Origin: Rhodococcus rhodochrous | GTDB taxonomy: Bacteria; Actinomycetota; Actinomycetes; Mycobacteriales; Mycobacteriaceae | DNA: 64,000 bases | Assembly: GCF_900187265.1 (NCBI RefSeq) | Contig: NZ_LT906450.1 | Location: 806,001 to 870,000 of the forward strand | Reading direction: 5' to 3' | In this document: positions 8,618-16,069 of the stretch, piece after piece | Position numbering within the stretch: position 1 is the first letter of the stretch | Layout: each line of letters opens with the position of its first letter | Translations under genes and position numbers: made by a program | The notes under the pieces: generated by a model | Seen by the model: only the letters and a program-made list of their open reading frames with translations | Told to the model about the DNA's origin: nothing | Databases searched by the model: none

Positions 8618-8851
8618 CGGTCACCTCCCGTGAACACTATGTACACAAACTTCTCCCGCGGTGAACGGACCACCACCATTTCCCTATGTGGACGTGATGC
8701 CGGTCACCGCCCGGGCGCGGAGAGGCCCTACCAGGGTTCCGTAGTACCCGACCGAACCACGGTCGATTCCCGAGTCCTCGCCGGTGCGTCACCGCATCCC
8801 GTTATCCGTGAACATCGCGCGAAGAGCCCGCGCATGATCGAAGGGCACTCC

Positions 8852-10216
8852 ATGAGCACCACAACCGTGCGTGGCGAGAAACGCCGCGACCGCACCCACT
8901 GGCTGTACATCGGCGTCATCATCGCTGTCGTCGCCGGTATCGCCGTCGGATGGCTGGCCCCGGAGACAGGCAAGTCGCTCGGTGTCCTCGGCACCATGTT
9001 CGTCGACCTGATCAAGATGATGATCAGCCCGGTGATCTTCTGCACCATCGTGCTCGGCATCGGGTCGGTCCGGGCGGCGGCGAGTGTCGGCCGGATCGGT
9101 GGACTCGCGCTGGTCTACTTCGTGGGCATGTCGACCGTGGCGCTCGCGATCGGCCTCGGTGTGGGCAACCTGCTCGACCCGGGCTCGGGTCTGACCCTCG
9201 ATCCGGCCAACGCCGGTTCGGGTGCCGAACTCGCCGAGAAGGCGCACGCGGCCGGCGGCACCGTCGACTTCATCGCGTCGATCATCCCGACCACCCTGCT
9301 CTCCGCGCTGACCGCAGGCAGTGTCCTGCAGACCCTGTTCGTGGCGCTGCTCGTCGGTTTCGCGATCCAGGGCATCGGCAAGTCGGGTGAACCGATCCTC
9401 CGCGGTATCGCCCATCTGCAGAAGCTCGTCTTCCGCATCCTGACGATGATCCTGTGGCTCGCCCCGATCGGTGCGTTCGGCGCCATCGCCAACGTCGTCG
9501 GTCAGACCGGACTGAGCGCGGTCCTGCAGCTCGGTGTGCTGATGATCGCCTTCTACCTCACGTGCGTCGTGTTCGTCTTCGGCGTCCTGGGATCGCTGCT
9601 GCGGGCCGTCGCCGGTGTCTCGGTGTTCAAGCTCGTGAAGTACCTCGCCCGCGAGTACCTGCTCATTTTTGCGACGTCGTCGTCGGAATCCGCGCTGCCG
9701 CGCCTGATCGCCAAGATGGAGCACCTCGGTGTCCAGCGCACCACCGTCGGCGTGGTCGTGCCCACCGGCTACTCGTTCAACCTGGACGGCACCGCCATCT
9801 ATCTGACGATGGCCGCCCTGTTCGTCTCCGATGCGATGGGCAGCCCCCTGAACATGGGCGAGCAGCTCTCGCTCCTGCTGTTCATGATCGTCGCCTCGAA
9901 GGGTGCGGCCGGGGTCACCGGTGCCGGGCTGGCGACGCTGGCCGGCGGTCTGCAGAGCCACCGTCCCGACCTGCTCGACGGCGTCGGCCTGATCGTCGGT
10001 GTCGACCGGTTCATGTCCGAGGCGCGAGCCGTCACCAACTTCTCCGGCAATGCCATCGCGACCCTGCTCATCGGCACCTGGACCCGGTCGGTGGACCGTG
10101 AACGCGTCGACGAGGTGCTCAGCGGACGGCTGCCGTTCGACGAGAGCATGATGGTCGACGATCACGAGCCCGCTCCCGAGCGCGAACCCGCGAACCTGGA
10201 GAAGGTCTCCGTCTGA
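8852..10216 (+). CDS. Dicarboxylate/amino acid:cation symporter (DctA/GltP family)
   Basis: A 454-residue secondary transporter in the cytoplasmic membrane with about eight transmembrane helices and two re-entrant loops. Family motifs are present: the serine-rich loop ATSSSESALPRL (around residue 270), the NLDGT motif in GYSFNLDGTAIYLT and ASKGAAGVTGAG in the second re-entrant loop. Substrates in the family are C4-dicarboxylates or glutamate/aspartate with H+ or Na+. ATG 8852 is preferred over ATG 8834 because GAAGGG lies at a good distance before it. The gene is divergent from the DcuS-like two-component system, and a palindromic repeat immediately follows it. Confidence 0.93.
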   Translation: MSTTTVRGEKRRDRTHWLYIGVIIAVVAGIAVGWLAPETGKSLGVLGTMFVDLIKMMISPVIFCTIVLGIGSVRAAASVGRIGGLALVYFVGMSTVALAIGLGVGNLLDPGSGLTLDPANAGSGAELAEKAHAAGGTVDFIASIIPTTLLSALTAGSVLQTLFVALLVGFAIQGIGKSGEPILRGIAHLQKLVFRILTMILWLAPIGAFGAIANVVGQTGLSAVLQLGVLMIAFYLTCVVFVFGVLGSLLRAVAGVSVFKLVKYLAREYLLIFATSSSESALPRLIAKMEHLGVQRTTVGVVVPTGYSFNLDGTAIYLTMAALFVSDAMGSPLNMGEQLSLLLFMIVASKGAAGVTGAGLATLAGGLQSHRPDLLDGVGLIVGVDRFMSEARAVTNFSGNAIATLLIGTWTRSVDRERVDEVLSGRLPFDESMMVDDHEPAPEREPANLEKVSV

Positions 10217-10224
10217 TCCGGCAT

Positions 10225-10286
10225 CCGCTACGACAATGGCTGTCCGCTACGGAAATTTCCGTAGCGGACAGCCATTTCTGTAGCGA
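10225..10286. repeat. Intact palindromic intergenic repeat (four GTAGCGG-type modules)
   Basis: The inner 40 bases (10236-10275) are a perfect palindrome centred on AAATTT. On each side two 7-mers (CCGCTAC on the left, GTAGCGG/GTAGCGA on the right) are spaced by exactly 12 bases, and three bases separate the inner 7-mer from the central AATT. This is the same plan as the copy interrupted by the IS. It lies between the convergent symporter and FAH-like pseudogene. It may act as a bidirectional terminator or be a REP-like element; it lacks a T tract. Confidence 0.85.
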
Positions 10287-10715
10287 CTACGCGCCGGCGG
10301 CGACGAAACGCTGGTGCAGTTCGCCGATGCCGTCGATCCAGCTGTCGAGCCGCTCACCGGCGCGCAGGTAGCGCTGCGGGTCGCGGCCCGTGCCCACACC
10401 GGCGGGTGTGCCGGTGAAGATCACGTCGCCCGGATGCAGGGTGACGTTGCGCGACAGCTCGGCGACCATCGCGGGGACGGAGAAGATCATCTCCCGCGTG
10501 TGGCCCTTCTGGACCTCCTCGCCGTCGATCGTGCACCCCAGTTCCAGATCGTCCGGGTCGGCGAACTCGTCGGGGGTGACGAGCCACGGACCCTGCGGGG
10601 TCGTAGTTCAACCCGACCGCGAAGACCTGACGGGGCGCGGGGGAGGGTGGGCTCGAGCCGTAGCGGGGACATCGAGGACGAGTTCGACCGGGTCTCCTGA
10701 TCGCACTCTCCTGTC
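10287..10715 (-). pseudogene. Decayed fumarylacetoacetate hydrolase-family gene
   Basis: Pieces of an FAH-family hydrolase lie in different frames. The C-terminal part is clear in one frame: GPWLVTPDEFADPDDLEL, TREMIFSVP, HPGDVIFTGTPAGVG and the family's final IDGIGEL region. Upstream, RYGSSPPSPAPRQVFAVGLNY, the conserved FAVGLNY segment, is in another frame. VELVLDVP before it is in a third, consistent with one base lost from a C run. The roughly 100 residues normally between FAVGLNY and GPWLVTP, which carry the metal-binding acidic residues, are missing. No functional enzyme can be made. The extent of the N-terminus is uncertain. Confidence 0.8.
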
Positions 10716-10785
10716 GGAGCGATGCGGCATAGTTCGGGGAAGAAGCCACGCAACGCTCTTCAACCGCACAACTTCGGGAGTCGCT

Positions 10786-11730
10786 GTGAAGAACCGAGCT
10801 CGATTCGTCGATGTCGAAGGCCGTCCCGCGATCCGCTTCGAGCGGGAGTACCCGTATCCGCAGGAACGATTGTGGAGCGCGGTGACCGACCCGGCCGAAC
10901 TCTCCCGATGGTTCCCCGCCGCCGTCGACATCGAACTGCGCGAAGGCGGCACGATCACCTTCGCCGACGAGCCCGGCGCCGAGCCCACGAAGGGCACGAT
11001 CCTGGCGTGCGAGTCACGCGGCAGCCTGTCCTACACGTGGGAGGGCGACGAACTGGGATTCACGCTGAACCCGACGCCGCAGGGCTGCCTGTTCGTCTTC
11101 GTCAACGTCCTCGGCGACCGGGAGACCGCCGCGATGGTCGCCGCGGGCTGGACGGTCTGCCTCGACGAGTTCGACGCCCTGCCGGCAGGCGAACCGCCGT
11201 CGCAGGAGACCGACTCGGAGGCCTGGCGGCCGGTCTACGAGCTCCTACATCGCAGAAGGATTCCCGGCGGGTGCTCCCGTGCCGGGACAAGGAGGGGAGA
11301 CCTCATGAGCGAGTCCGAGAAGGGCACCGGACCCAAGCTGTTGTCGGGTGGCAACCCGCAGATACCGAAGGGGATGGGCAGGGAACCGGTCGAGGCCTAC
11401 ATCGTGGCGATGCCCGAGTGGAAGCACGACATCGGCCGACGCCTCGACGAGCTGATCCTCGAGGAGGTCCCCGGCGTCCACAATGCCGTGAAGTGGAATC
11501 AGCCGCTCTACGGCACCGCCGACGACAGCTGGTTCCTCACGTTCCGCTGCTTCACGAACTACGTGCAGCTGAGTTTCTTCAGGGGGAGTTCACTCGACCC
11601 GCTGCCCGAGAAGGGGCCGAAGCATCCCGAGATGCGCTATCACGACATCCGCCGGCTCGAGGACCTCGACGAGGACAAGGTCCGGAAGTGGGTGAGGCAG
11701 GCCGCCGAGCTCCCGGGGGAGAAGATGTAG
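10786..11730 (+). CDS. SRPBCC (AHSA1-like) protein, frameshifted into the DUF1801 gene
   Basis: As written, GTG 10786 opens a 314-residue frame fusing an SRPBCC/START-like domain (about residues 1-150, with YPYPQERLWSAVTDPAELSR and SYTWEGDELGF) to DUF1801. The fusion is probably an artefact or mutation. Near 11239-11246, dropping one base gives the ending YIAEGFPAGAPVPGQGG followed by a TGA at 11306-11308, which overlaps the ATG of the next gene as ATGA. That is a natural SRPBCC C-terminus and a natural operon junction. So the original gene was probably 10786-11308 with a one-base insertion. CGGGAG precedes the GTG. AHSA1-like proteins bind hydrophobic ligands or act as cochaperones; the role here is unknown. 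Confidence 0.75.
   Translation: MKNRARFVDVEGRPAIRFEREYPYPQERLWSAVTDPAELSRWFPAAVDIELREGGTITFADEPGAEPTKGTILACESRGSLSYTWEGDELGFTLNPTPQGCLFVFVNVLGDRETAAMVAAGWTVCLDEFDALPAGEPPSQETDSEAWRPVYELLHRRRIPGGCSRAGTRRGDLMSESEKGTGPKLLSGGNPQIPKGMGREPVEAYIVAMPEWKHDIGRRLDELILEEVPGVHNAVKWNQPLYGTADDSWFLTFRCFTNYVQLSFFRGSSLDPLPEKGPKHPEMRYHDIRRLEDLDEDKVRKWVRQAAELPGEKM
11305..11730 (+). CDS. DUF1801 (YdhG-like) domain protein
   Basis: Probably an independent gene of 141 residues. ATG 11305 is preceded by a very strong Shine-Dalgarno sequence (AAGGAGGGGAG) and overlaps the reconstructed stop of the SRPBCC gene. The domain shows VEAYIVAMPEWKHDIGRRLD, HNAVKWNQPLYG and FLTFRCFTNYVQLSFF, characteristic of the DUF1801/YdhG fold related to frataxin-like iron-binding proteins. 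It ends with a short basic and acidic helix. Biochemical function is not established. SRPBCC and DUF1801 genes are often adjacent in actinobacteria, which fits the two-gene reading. Confidence 0.75.
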   Translation: MSESEKGTGPKLLSGGNPQIPKGMGREPVEAYIVAMPEWKHDIGRRLDELILEEVPGVHNAVKWNQPLYGTADDSWFLTFRCFTNYVQLSFFRGSSLDPLPEKGPKHPEMRYHDIRRLEDLDEDKVRKWVRQAAELPGEKM

Positions 11731-11777
11731 CACGCCGATGTTCGGGGGAGTGATCGGGCACACGATAGTTTGGAAAC

Positions 11778-12272
11778 ATGACCACGCCTCTCCAGGACAT
11801 CCCGATCAACACCCTCTCGGGTGAACCCACGAATCTCGGCGCGTACGAGGGCCACGCGGTTCTCGTCGTGAACGTCGCGTCCAAGTGCGGGCTGACCCCG
11901 CAGTACACGGCACTCGAGAAGCTCGCGCAGGAATACCGCGACCGCGGACTGTTCGTCGTAGGCGTGCCGTGCAACCAGTTCATGGGGCAGGAACCCGGCA
12001 CACCGGAGGAGATCCAGGAGTTCTGCTCCGCCACCTACGGCGTGACCTTCCCGCTGCTCGAGAAGATCGAGGTCAACGGCGAGAACCGGCATCCGCTCTA
12101 CGCCGAGCTCACCAAGCACCCGGACGCCTCCGGCGAGGCCGGCGACATCCAGTGGAACTTCGAGAAGTTCCTCATCGCCCCCGACGGCACGGTCGCTGCG
12201 CGCTTCCGTCCCCGCACGGAACCGGATGCGCCCGAGATCCTCGACGCCCTCGAAGAGATCCTGCCGGCCTGA
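11778..12272 (+). CDS. Glutathione peroxidase-family thiol peroxidase
   Basis: A 164-residue cytosolic peroxidase. The peroxidatic residue is Cys in NVASKCGLTPQYTALEKL (about residue 36), with the Gln of CNQFMGQEPG and the Trp of WNFEKFLI completing the usual catalytic set. Actinobacteria lack glutathione and make mycothiol, so it more likely uses thioredoxin or mycoredoxin. The second cysteine expected for resolution is present in VGVPCNQ and EFCSATYG. The ATG lies just after a TAGTTT -10-like box. It is followed after 1 bp by bluB, so the two form a probable operon. Confidence 0.93.
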   Translation: MTTPLQDIPINTLSGEPTNLGAYEGHAVLVVNVASKCGLTPQYTALEKLAQEYRDRGLFVVGVPCNQFMGQEPGTPEEIQEFCSATYGVTFPLLEKIEVNGENRHPLYAELTKHPDASGEAGDIQWNFEKFLIAPDGTVAARFRPRTEPDAPEILDALEEILPA

Positions 12273-12273
12273 C

Positions 12274-12933
12274 ATGTTCGGCACCGAAGCGCGGGACGCG
12301 CTGTACGACATCATCCGCATGCGTCGCGACGTCCGTGCAGAATTCAACGGGGAACGGCTCGACGAGGACACGCTGATGCGCATCCTGCGGGCCGCCCACC
12401 ACGCACCCAGTGTCGGCAACACCCAGCCCTGGGACTTCGTCGTCGTGCAGGACGAACAGCGACTGAAGGAGTTCGCCGAGCACGTCGCCGGTTGCCGACA
12501 GGCGTTCGCCGACTCGCTCCCCGAGGACCGGAAGAGCACCTTCGACCCCATCAAGATCGAAGGCATCGTCGAATCGGGGACCGGCGTCGTCGTCACCTAC
12601 GACCCCGAACGCGGCGGCAAGCACATCCTCGGCCGCCACACCATCGACGAATCCGGCCTGTTCTCGGCCGTGCTGGCGATCCAGAACCTGTGGCTCGCCG
12701 CGACCGCCGAGGGACTCGGCGTGGGATGGGTGTCGTTCTACGAGGAGGACTTCCTCGCCGACTTCGTCGGAGTGAGCGCACCCGTGCGTCCCATCGCGTG
12801 GCTGTGCGTCGGCCCGGTCACGCGACTCCAGGAAGTACCCGACCTCGAACGGTTCGGCTGGCGCAAGGGTCGTCCGCTCGAGGAGGCCGTGCACCGCGAC
12901 AGGTTCGCGGCGCCGGGCGACCGGGAGGCCTGA
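12274..12933 (+). CDS. bluB: 5,6-dimethylbenzimidazole synthase
   Basis: An oxygen-dependent flavin-destroying enzyme that converts FMNH2 to 5,6-dimethylbenzimidazole, the lower ligand of cobalamin. The 219-residue nitroreductase-fold protein has the BluB-type start IIRMRRDVRAEF, the flavin-binding segment AAHHAPSVGNTQPWDFVVV and the late GLGVGWVSFY motif. The ATG at 12274 is one base after the gpx stop, so translation is probably coupled. A strong terminator hairpin follows directly. No other cobalamin genes are in the window. Confidence 0.92.
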   Translation: MFGTEARDALYDIIRMRRDVRAEFNGERLDEDTLMRILRAAHHAPSVGNTQPWDFVVVQDEQRLKEFAEHVAGCRQAFADSLPEDRKSTFDPIKIEGIVESGTGVVVTYDPERGGKHILGRHTIDESGLFSAVLAIQNLWLAATAEGLGVGWVSFYEEDFLADFVGVSAPVRPIAWLCVGPVTRLQEVPDLERFGWRKGRPLEEAVHRDRFAAPGDREA

Positions 12934-12940
12934 TCCGACG

Positions 12941-12980
12941 GGTGGCGGCCGGTTCGTGAGTGCACGAACCGGCCGCCACC
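12941..12980. terminator. Hairpin terminator between bluB and the oxidoreductase gene
   Basis: A perfect stem of 18 bp (GGTGGCGGCCGGTTCGTG and its complement) has a 4-base loop and lies 7 bases after the bluB stop. There is no U tract, but such GC-rich stems are common in actinobacterial intergenic regions between convergent genes. Confidence 0.7.
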
Positions 12981-13060
12981 TACTGTTCTCACAGGTCGGT
13001 CGCCACCTGCCGCTTCACAGGCCGGTTGCCACCTGCTGTTCTCACAGGTCGGTTGCCACC
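12981..13060. repeat. Three tandem copies (26-27 bp) of a gene's 3' end
   Basis: Units at 12981-13007, 13008-13033 and 13034-13060 each read roughly TGCTGTTCTCACAGGTCGGT plus TGCCACC. The last unit contains the stop codon of the leftward oxidoreductase gene (…KVATDL, stop). The other two are copies of its final codons and stop placed downstream. This looks like slippage or unequal-exchange duplication at the gene end. Confidence 0.8.
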
Positions 13061-15207
13061 TTCCAGGCACTGTGGATGGCGCCCTCGATGTAGTCCACCC
13101 GACCGGCGTCCCCGACGACGCGGACGTCGACACCCGAGCCGGCCAGTTCGTCGGCGAGCGGCGCCGCCGCCGACACCCCGGACGCGACGACGACCGTCCG
13201 GGCACGCACAGATCTCGTCTCCCCACCCACCGTGAACTCCACCGTCTCCGGCGTGATGCGCTGGACGGTCGCGTTGCGGTGCACCTCGACGCCCACCTCG
13301 CGCGCGTGCTTGACGGCGCTCCACCGGCGCGGCATCGCCATCGGCACCCCGAGCTGTTGCTCTTCGGCGAGCAGCGTCACCCGGCTGCCGCGTTCGGCGA
13401 TGAACTCGGCCAGCTCCAGACCGACGAGCGACCCGCCGATCACGACGACGTCCTTCGCCATCGGCAGGAAACGCAGGAACCGTCGGCTCAGATCGCGGAT
13501 CCTCCGAGGACTCGTGGTGATACCGGCGAGCCTGCCCACTCGGCCCATCACCCGCAGCACCAGGGACTGATCGGAGACGTCGCCCGCACCCGTCATGAGC
13601 GCACGCATGCTGTCGCCGGTGTGCACGTGCGGCAGGTCTCCGCCCGGCACGGTGGGACGTTCCCGCACGGCGCCCGTCGCGACGACCACCACGTCCGGCT
13701 CCAGGGCACGGATCGATGCGGCGGTGGCCTCGGTGCCGAGCCGCACGTCGATGCCGAGGCGGGTGACCTCGGCCGTCAGCCACTTCAGCAGCCGCTCGTT
13801 GTCGGGGGTGGTGAGGGTCGAGAACCACAGGGTCCCGCCCAGCCGGTCGGTCTTGTCCAGGACGGTGACGCGGTGCCCGCGTTCGGTGGCGACCCGCGCA
13901 GTCTCGAGGCCGCCCGGCCCGGCACCCACTACGACGACGTGCTTCGGCGCCGCAGTGCGGACGAACGGCACGAGCGTCTCGTTGCCCAGCGCCGGATTGA
14001 CCGCACAGATGGGCGTGGCGTCCCAGAAGTTCTCCTGCACGCACACGTAGCAGTTGATGCACGGGCGGATCTGCTCGCTGCGCCCCTGCTCCAGCTTGGC
14101 GACGAGCGCGGGATCGGCCAGCAACTGACGTCCCATCGCGACGAAGTCGGTGACGCCCTCGGCGATCATCCGCTCGCCGACCTCCGGCAGCATGCGGCCG
14201 ACGGTGATGACGGGGATCGACACCGCACGCTTGATGACCGCGGCGTCGGAGGTGTAGAAGCCGACCTTGTCCGGCAACGGACCGTCGGTGAAGTTCGCGA
14301 ACGCGTTGAGCGCGGTGCCTGTGACGTGGAGGGCGTCGGCGCCGGCTTGCTCGAACAGCACTGCGGCCGCGGCGGATTCCTCGACGGTCAGGCCGTCCGT
14401 CTCACCGTATTCCTGCCCTGCCAGGCGCACGATGACGGCGAGGCGGTCGCCGACCTCGGCCTTGACCGCGCGGATCACCTCGCAGGTCAGCCGGGCCCGG
14501 TTCTCCAGCGACCCGCCGTATTCGTCGGTGCGCTGGTTCGTGTAGCGGCTGAGGAAGGCGCCGAGCACGTAGTTGTGGGCGGCGTGGATCTCGACGGCGT
14601 CCGCTCCGGCGGCGGCGACCCGGCCCGCGGCCTCGGCGAACATCCGGATCAGCCACTCGATGTCGCTCTCGGAGGCCTCGTTGTAGGTGGCCCGCGCACC
14701 ACCCTGAATCGACGCCATGCGCTGCAGTTCCGCGGGCGTGCACTCGGCCATGGCGCTCATGTCGCTCGGCGGCTTCGGGATGCTCGGCACGAGCTGCGGC
14801 CGGCCCTGCAGGGTGTCGATGCGGGCGACCTTGCCGTGGTGCACCATCTGCACGCACAGCTTGCTGCCGGCCTCGTGGACGGCGTCGGCCAGCGCGCGGA
14901 GCCCGGGGACGAACCGGTCCTCGGACAGACCGGGCTCCTTCGTGCTGGTGCATCCCGCCGGATAGGCGACCGCGCAGCATCCTGTGACGATCAGCCCGGT
15001 GCCTCCGGCCGCGCGGGCGACGAAATGATCGATGTCGCCCTGCTCGATCTCTCCGTCCTCACAGAGGTTCATGTCCATGGCGGGCATCACCACGCGGTTG
15101 TCCAGCGTGATCGGCCCGATGGTGCCGGGGGAGAGAAGGCGCGTATAGGTCTGGTTCGGGACTGCCACGCCCGGACGGTATGCCCGGCCCCGTGTGGCCG
15201 TCGACAC
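13042..15207 (-). CDS. NADH:flavin oxidoreductase, 2,4-dienoyl-CoA reductase (FadH) type
   Basis: A 721-residue multidomain flavoenzyme. An N-terminal OYE-type TIM barrel binds FMN (about residues 20-370, with IGPITLDNRVVMPAMDM, VQMVHHGK and AHNYVLGAFLSRYTN). Then come a cysteine cluster for a 4Fe-4S centre (CINCYVCVQ plus a later ICAVNP) and two dinucleotide-fold modules (VVVVGAGPGGLETARVA for FAD, VVIGGSLVGLELAEF for NAD(P)H). This layout is shared by FadH, trimethylamine dehydrogenase and related enoate reductases. The substrate is not determinable. GTG 15207 is the longest start; GTG 15168 (VPNQTYTRLL) is possible. The 3' end is tandemly triplicated. Confidence 0.88.
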   Translation of the reverse strand: MSTATRGRAYRPGVAVPNQTYTRLLSPGTIGPITLDNRVVMPAMDMNLCEDGEIEQGDIDHFVARAAGGTGLIVTGCCAVAYPAGCTSTKEPGLSEDRFVPGLRALADAVHEAGSKLCVQMVHHGKVARIDTLQGRPQLVPSIPKPPSDMSAMAECTPAELQRMASIQGGARATYNEASESDIEWLIRMFAEAAGRVAAAGADAVEIHAAHNYVLGAFLSRYTNQRTDEYGGSLENRARLTCEVIRAVKAEVGDRLAVIVRLAGQEYGETDGLTVEESAAAAVLFEQAGADALHVTGTALNAFANFTDGPLPDKVGFYTSDAAVIKRAVSIPVITVGRMLPEVGERMIAEGVTDFVAMGRQLLADPALVAKLEQGRSEQIRPCINCYVCVQENFWDATPICAVNPALGNETLVPFVRTAAPKHVVVVGAGPGGLETARVATERGHRVTVLDKTDRLGGTLWFSTLTTPDNERLLKWLTAEVTRLGIDVRLGTEATAASIRALEPDVVVVATGAVRERPTVPGGDLPHVHTGDSMRALMTGAGDVSDQSLVLRVMGRVGRLAGITTSPRRIRDLSRRFLRFLPMAKDVVVIGGSLVGLELAEFIAERGSRVTLLAEEQQLGVPMAMPRRWSAVKHAREVGVEVHRNATVQRITPETVEFTVGGETRSVRARTVVVASGVSAAAPLADELAGSGVDVRVVGDAGRVDYIEGAIHSAWKVATDL

Positions 15208-15306
15208 GGTCCCGATGAACGGGACGCGGATCTCCGGACCGAGTCTTCATCCGGACTTCCCGGCAGGGCAGGACGCCGTTCACCCGGGTGCAGCAGGCTC
15301 GGGGTC

Positions 15307-16011
15307 ATGAGCGGACGGATGATCGTGTCGGTGTCGGGGATCCGGGACGTCACGCGCGACCTCGTGGACGCCTTCGCCCGCGAGACCGACGCGCGCGGAG
15401 TGCCGTTGTCGCTGTTCGTCGCACCCCGCCTGAAGGACCACTACCGCCTCGCGCGGGACCCGGCGACGCAGGAGTGGCTGCTCGAACGACGCGAGGGCGG
15501 CGACGCGATCGTGCTGCACGGTTACGACCAGGCGGCGACGAAGCGACGTCGCGCCGAGTTCGCGACGCTGCCCGAACACGAGGCGCGCCTGCGCCTGCTC
15601 GCAGCCGACCGCGTGCTCGAGGAGACCGGACTCCGCACCCGGCTGTTCGCACCACCGCGATGGCGCGCGTCGCCGGGCGCAGTGGCAGCACTTCCGCAGG
15701 TCGGTTTCCGGATGATGGCGGACCACGCCGGCATCCACGATCTGGTGACGGGCACCGTGACGAAGGCACGGGTGTACGGCCTCGGGGACGGTGCGGGGTC
15801 GGACGTGTGGCGTTGCCGCGCGATGGTGATGGGCGCGTCGCGGACGGCGCGGCGCGGGGAATTGCTGCGTCTGGCGATCGCCGCTCCGCGACTCGCCGAG
15901 TCCGGACCCCGGCAGGCGATCCTCGACGCCGTCGACCTCGCACTGCACCACGGTGCCGAACCGACCGTCCACGCCTGGCGGCCGCGTCCGTCGAACAGTC
16001 GCGTGGCGTGA
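15307..16011 (+). CDS. DUF2334-type polysaccharide deacetylase-like protein
   Basis: A 234-residue protein of the carbohydrate esterase 4-like superfamily (DUF2334). Visible hallmarks are VSGIRDVTRDLVDAF near the start, LSLFVAPRLKDHY, IVLHGYDQAA (the H-G-Y/D turn expected in the deacetylase barrel) and FAPPRWRAS in the middle. No signal peptide is evident, so a cytosolic place is likely, unlike classical peptidoglycan deacetylases. It is divergent from the FadH-like gene and followed by the FAD dehydrogenase 58 bp later. The substrate is unknown. Confidence 0.8.
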   Translation: MSGRMIVSVSGIRDVTRDLVDAFARETDARGVPLSLFVAPRLKDHYRLARDPATQEWLLERREGGDAIVLHGYDQAATKRRRAEFATLPEHEARLRLLAADRVLEETGLRTRLFAPPRWRASPGAVAALPQVGFRMMADHAGIHDLVTGTVTKARVYGLGDGAGSDVWRCRAMVMGASRTARRGELLRLAIAAPRLAESGPRQAILDAVDLALHHGAEPTVHAWRPRPSNSRVA

Positions 16012-16069
16012 TCCCGCCGGGCCCGCCGGTGCTCCCGGTCGCCGCATCCGCTCGGTAATGTTGGCGGCC

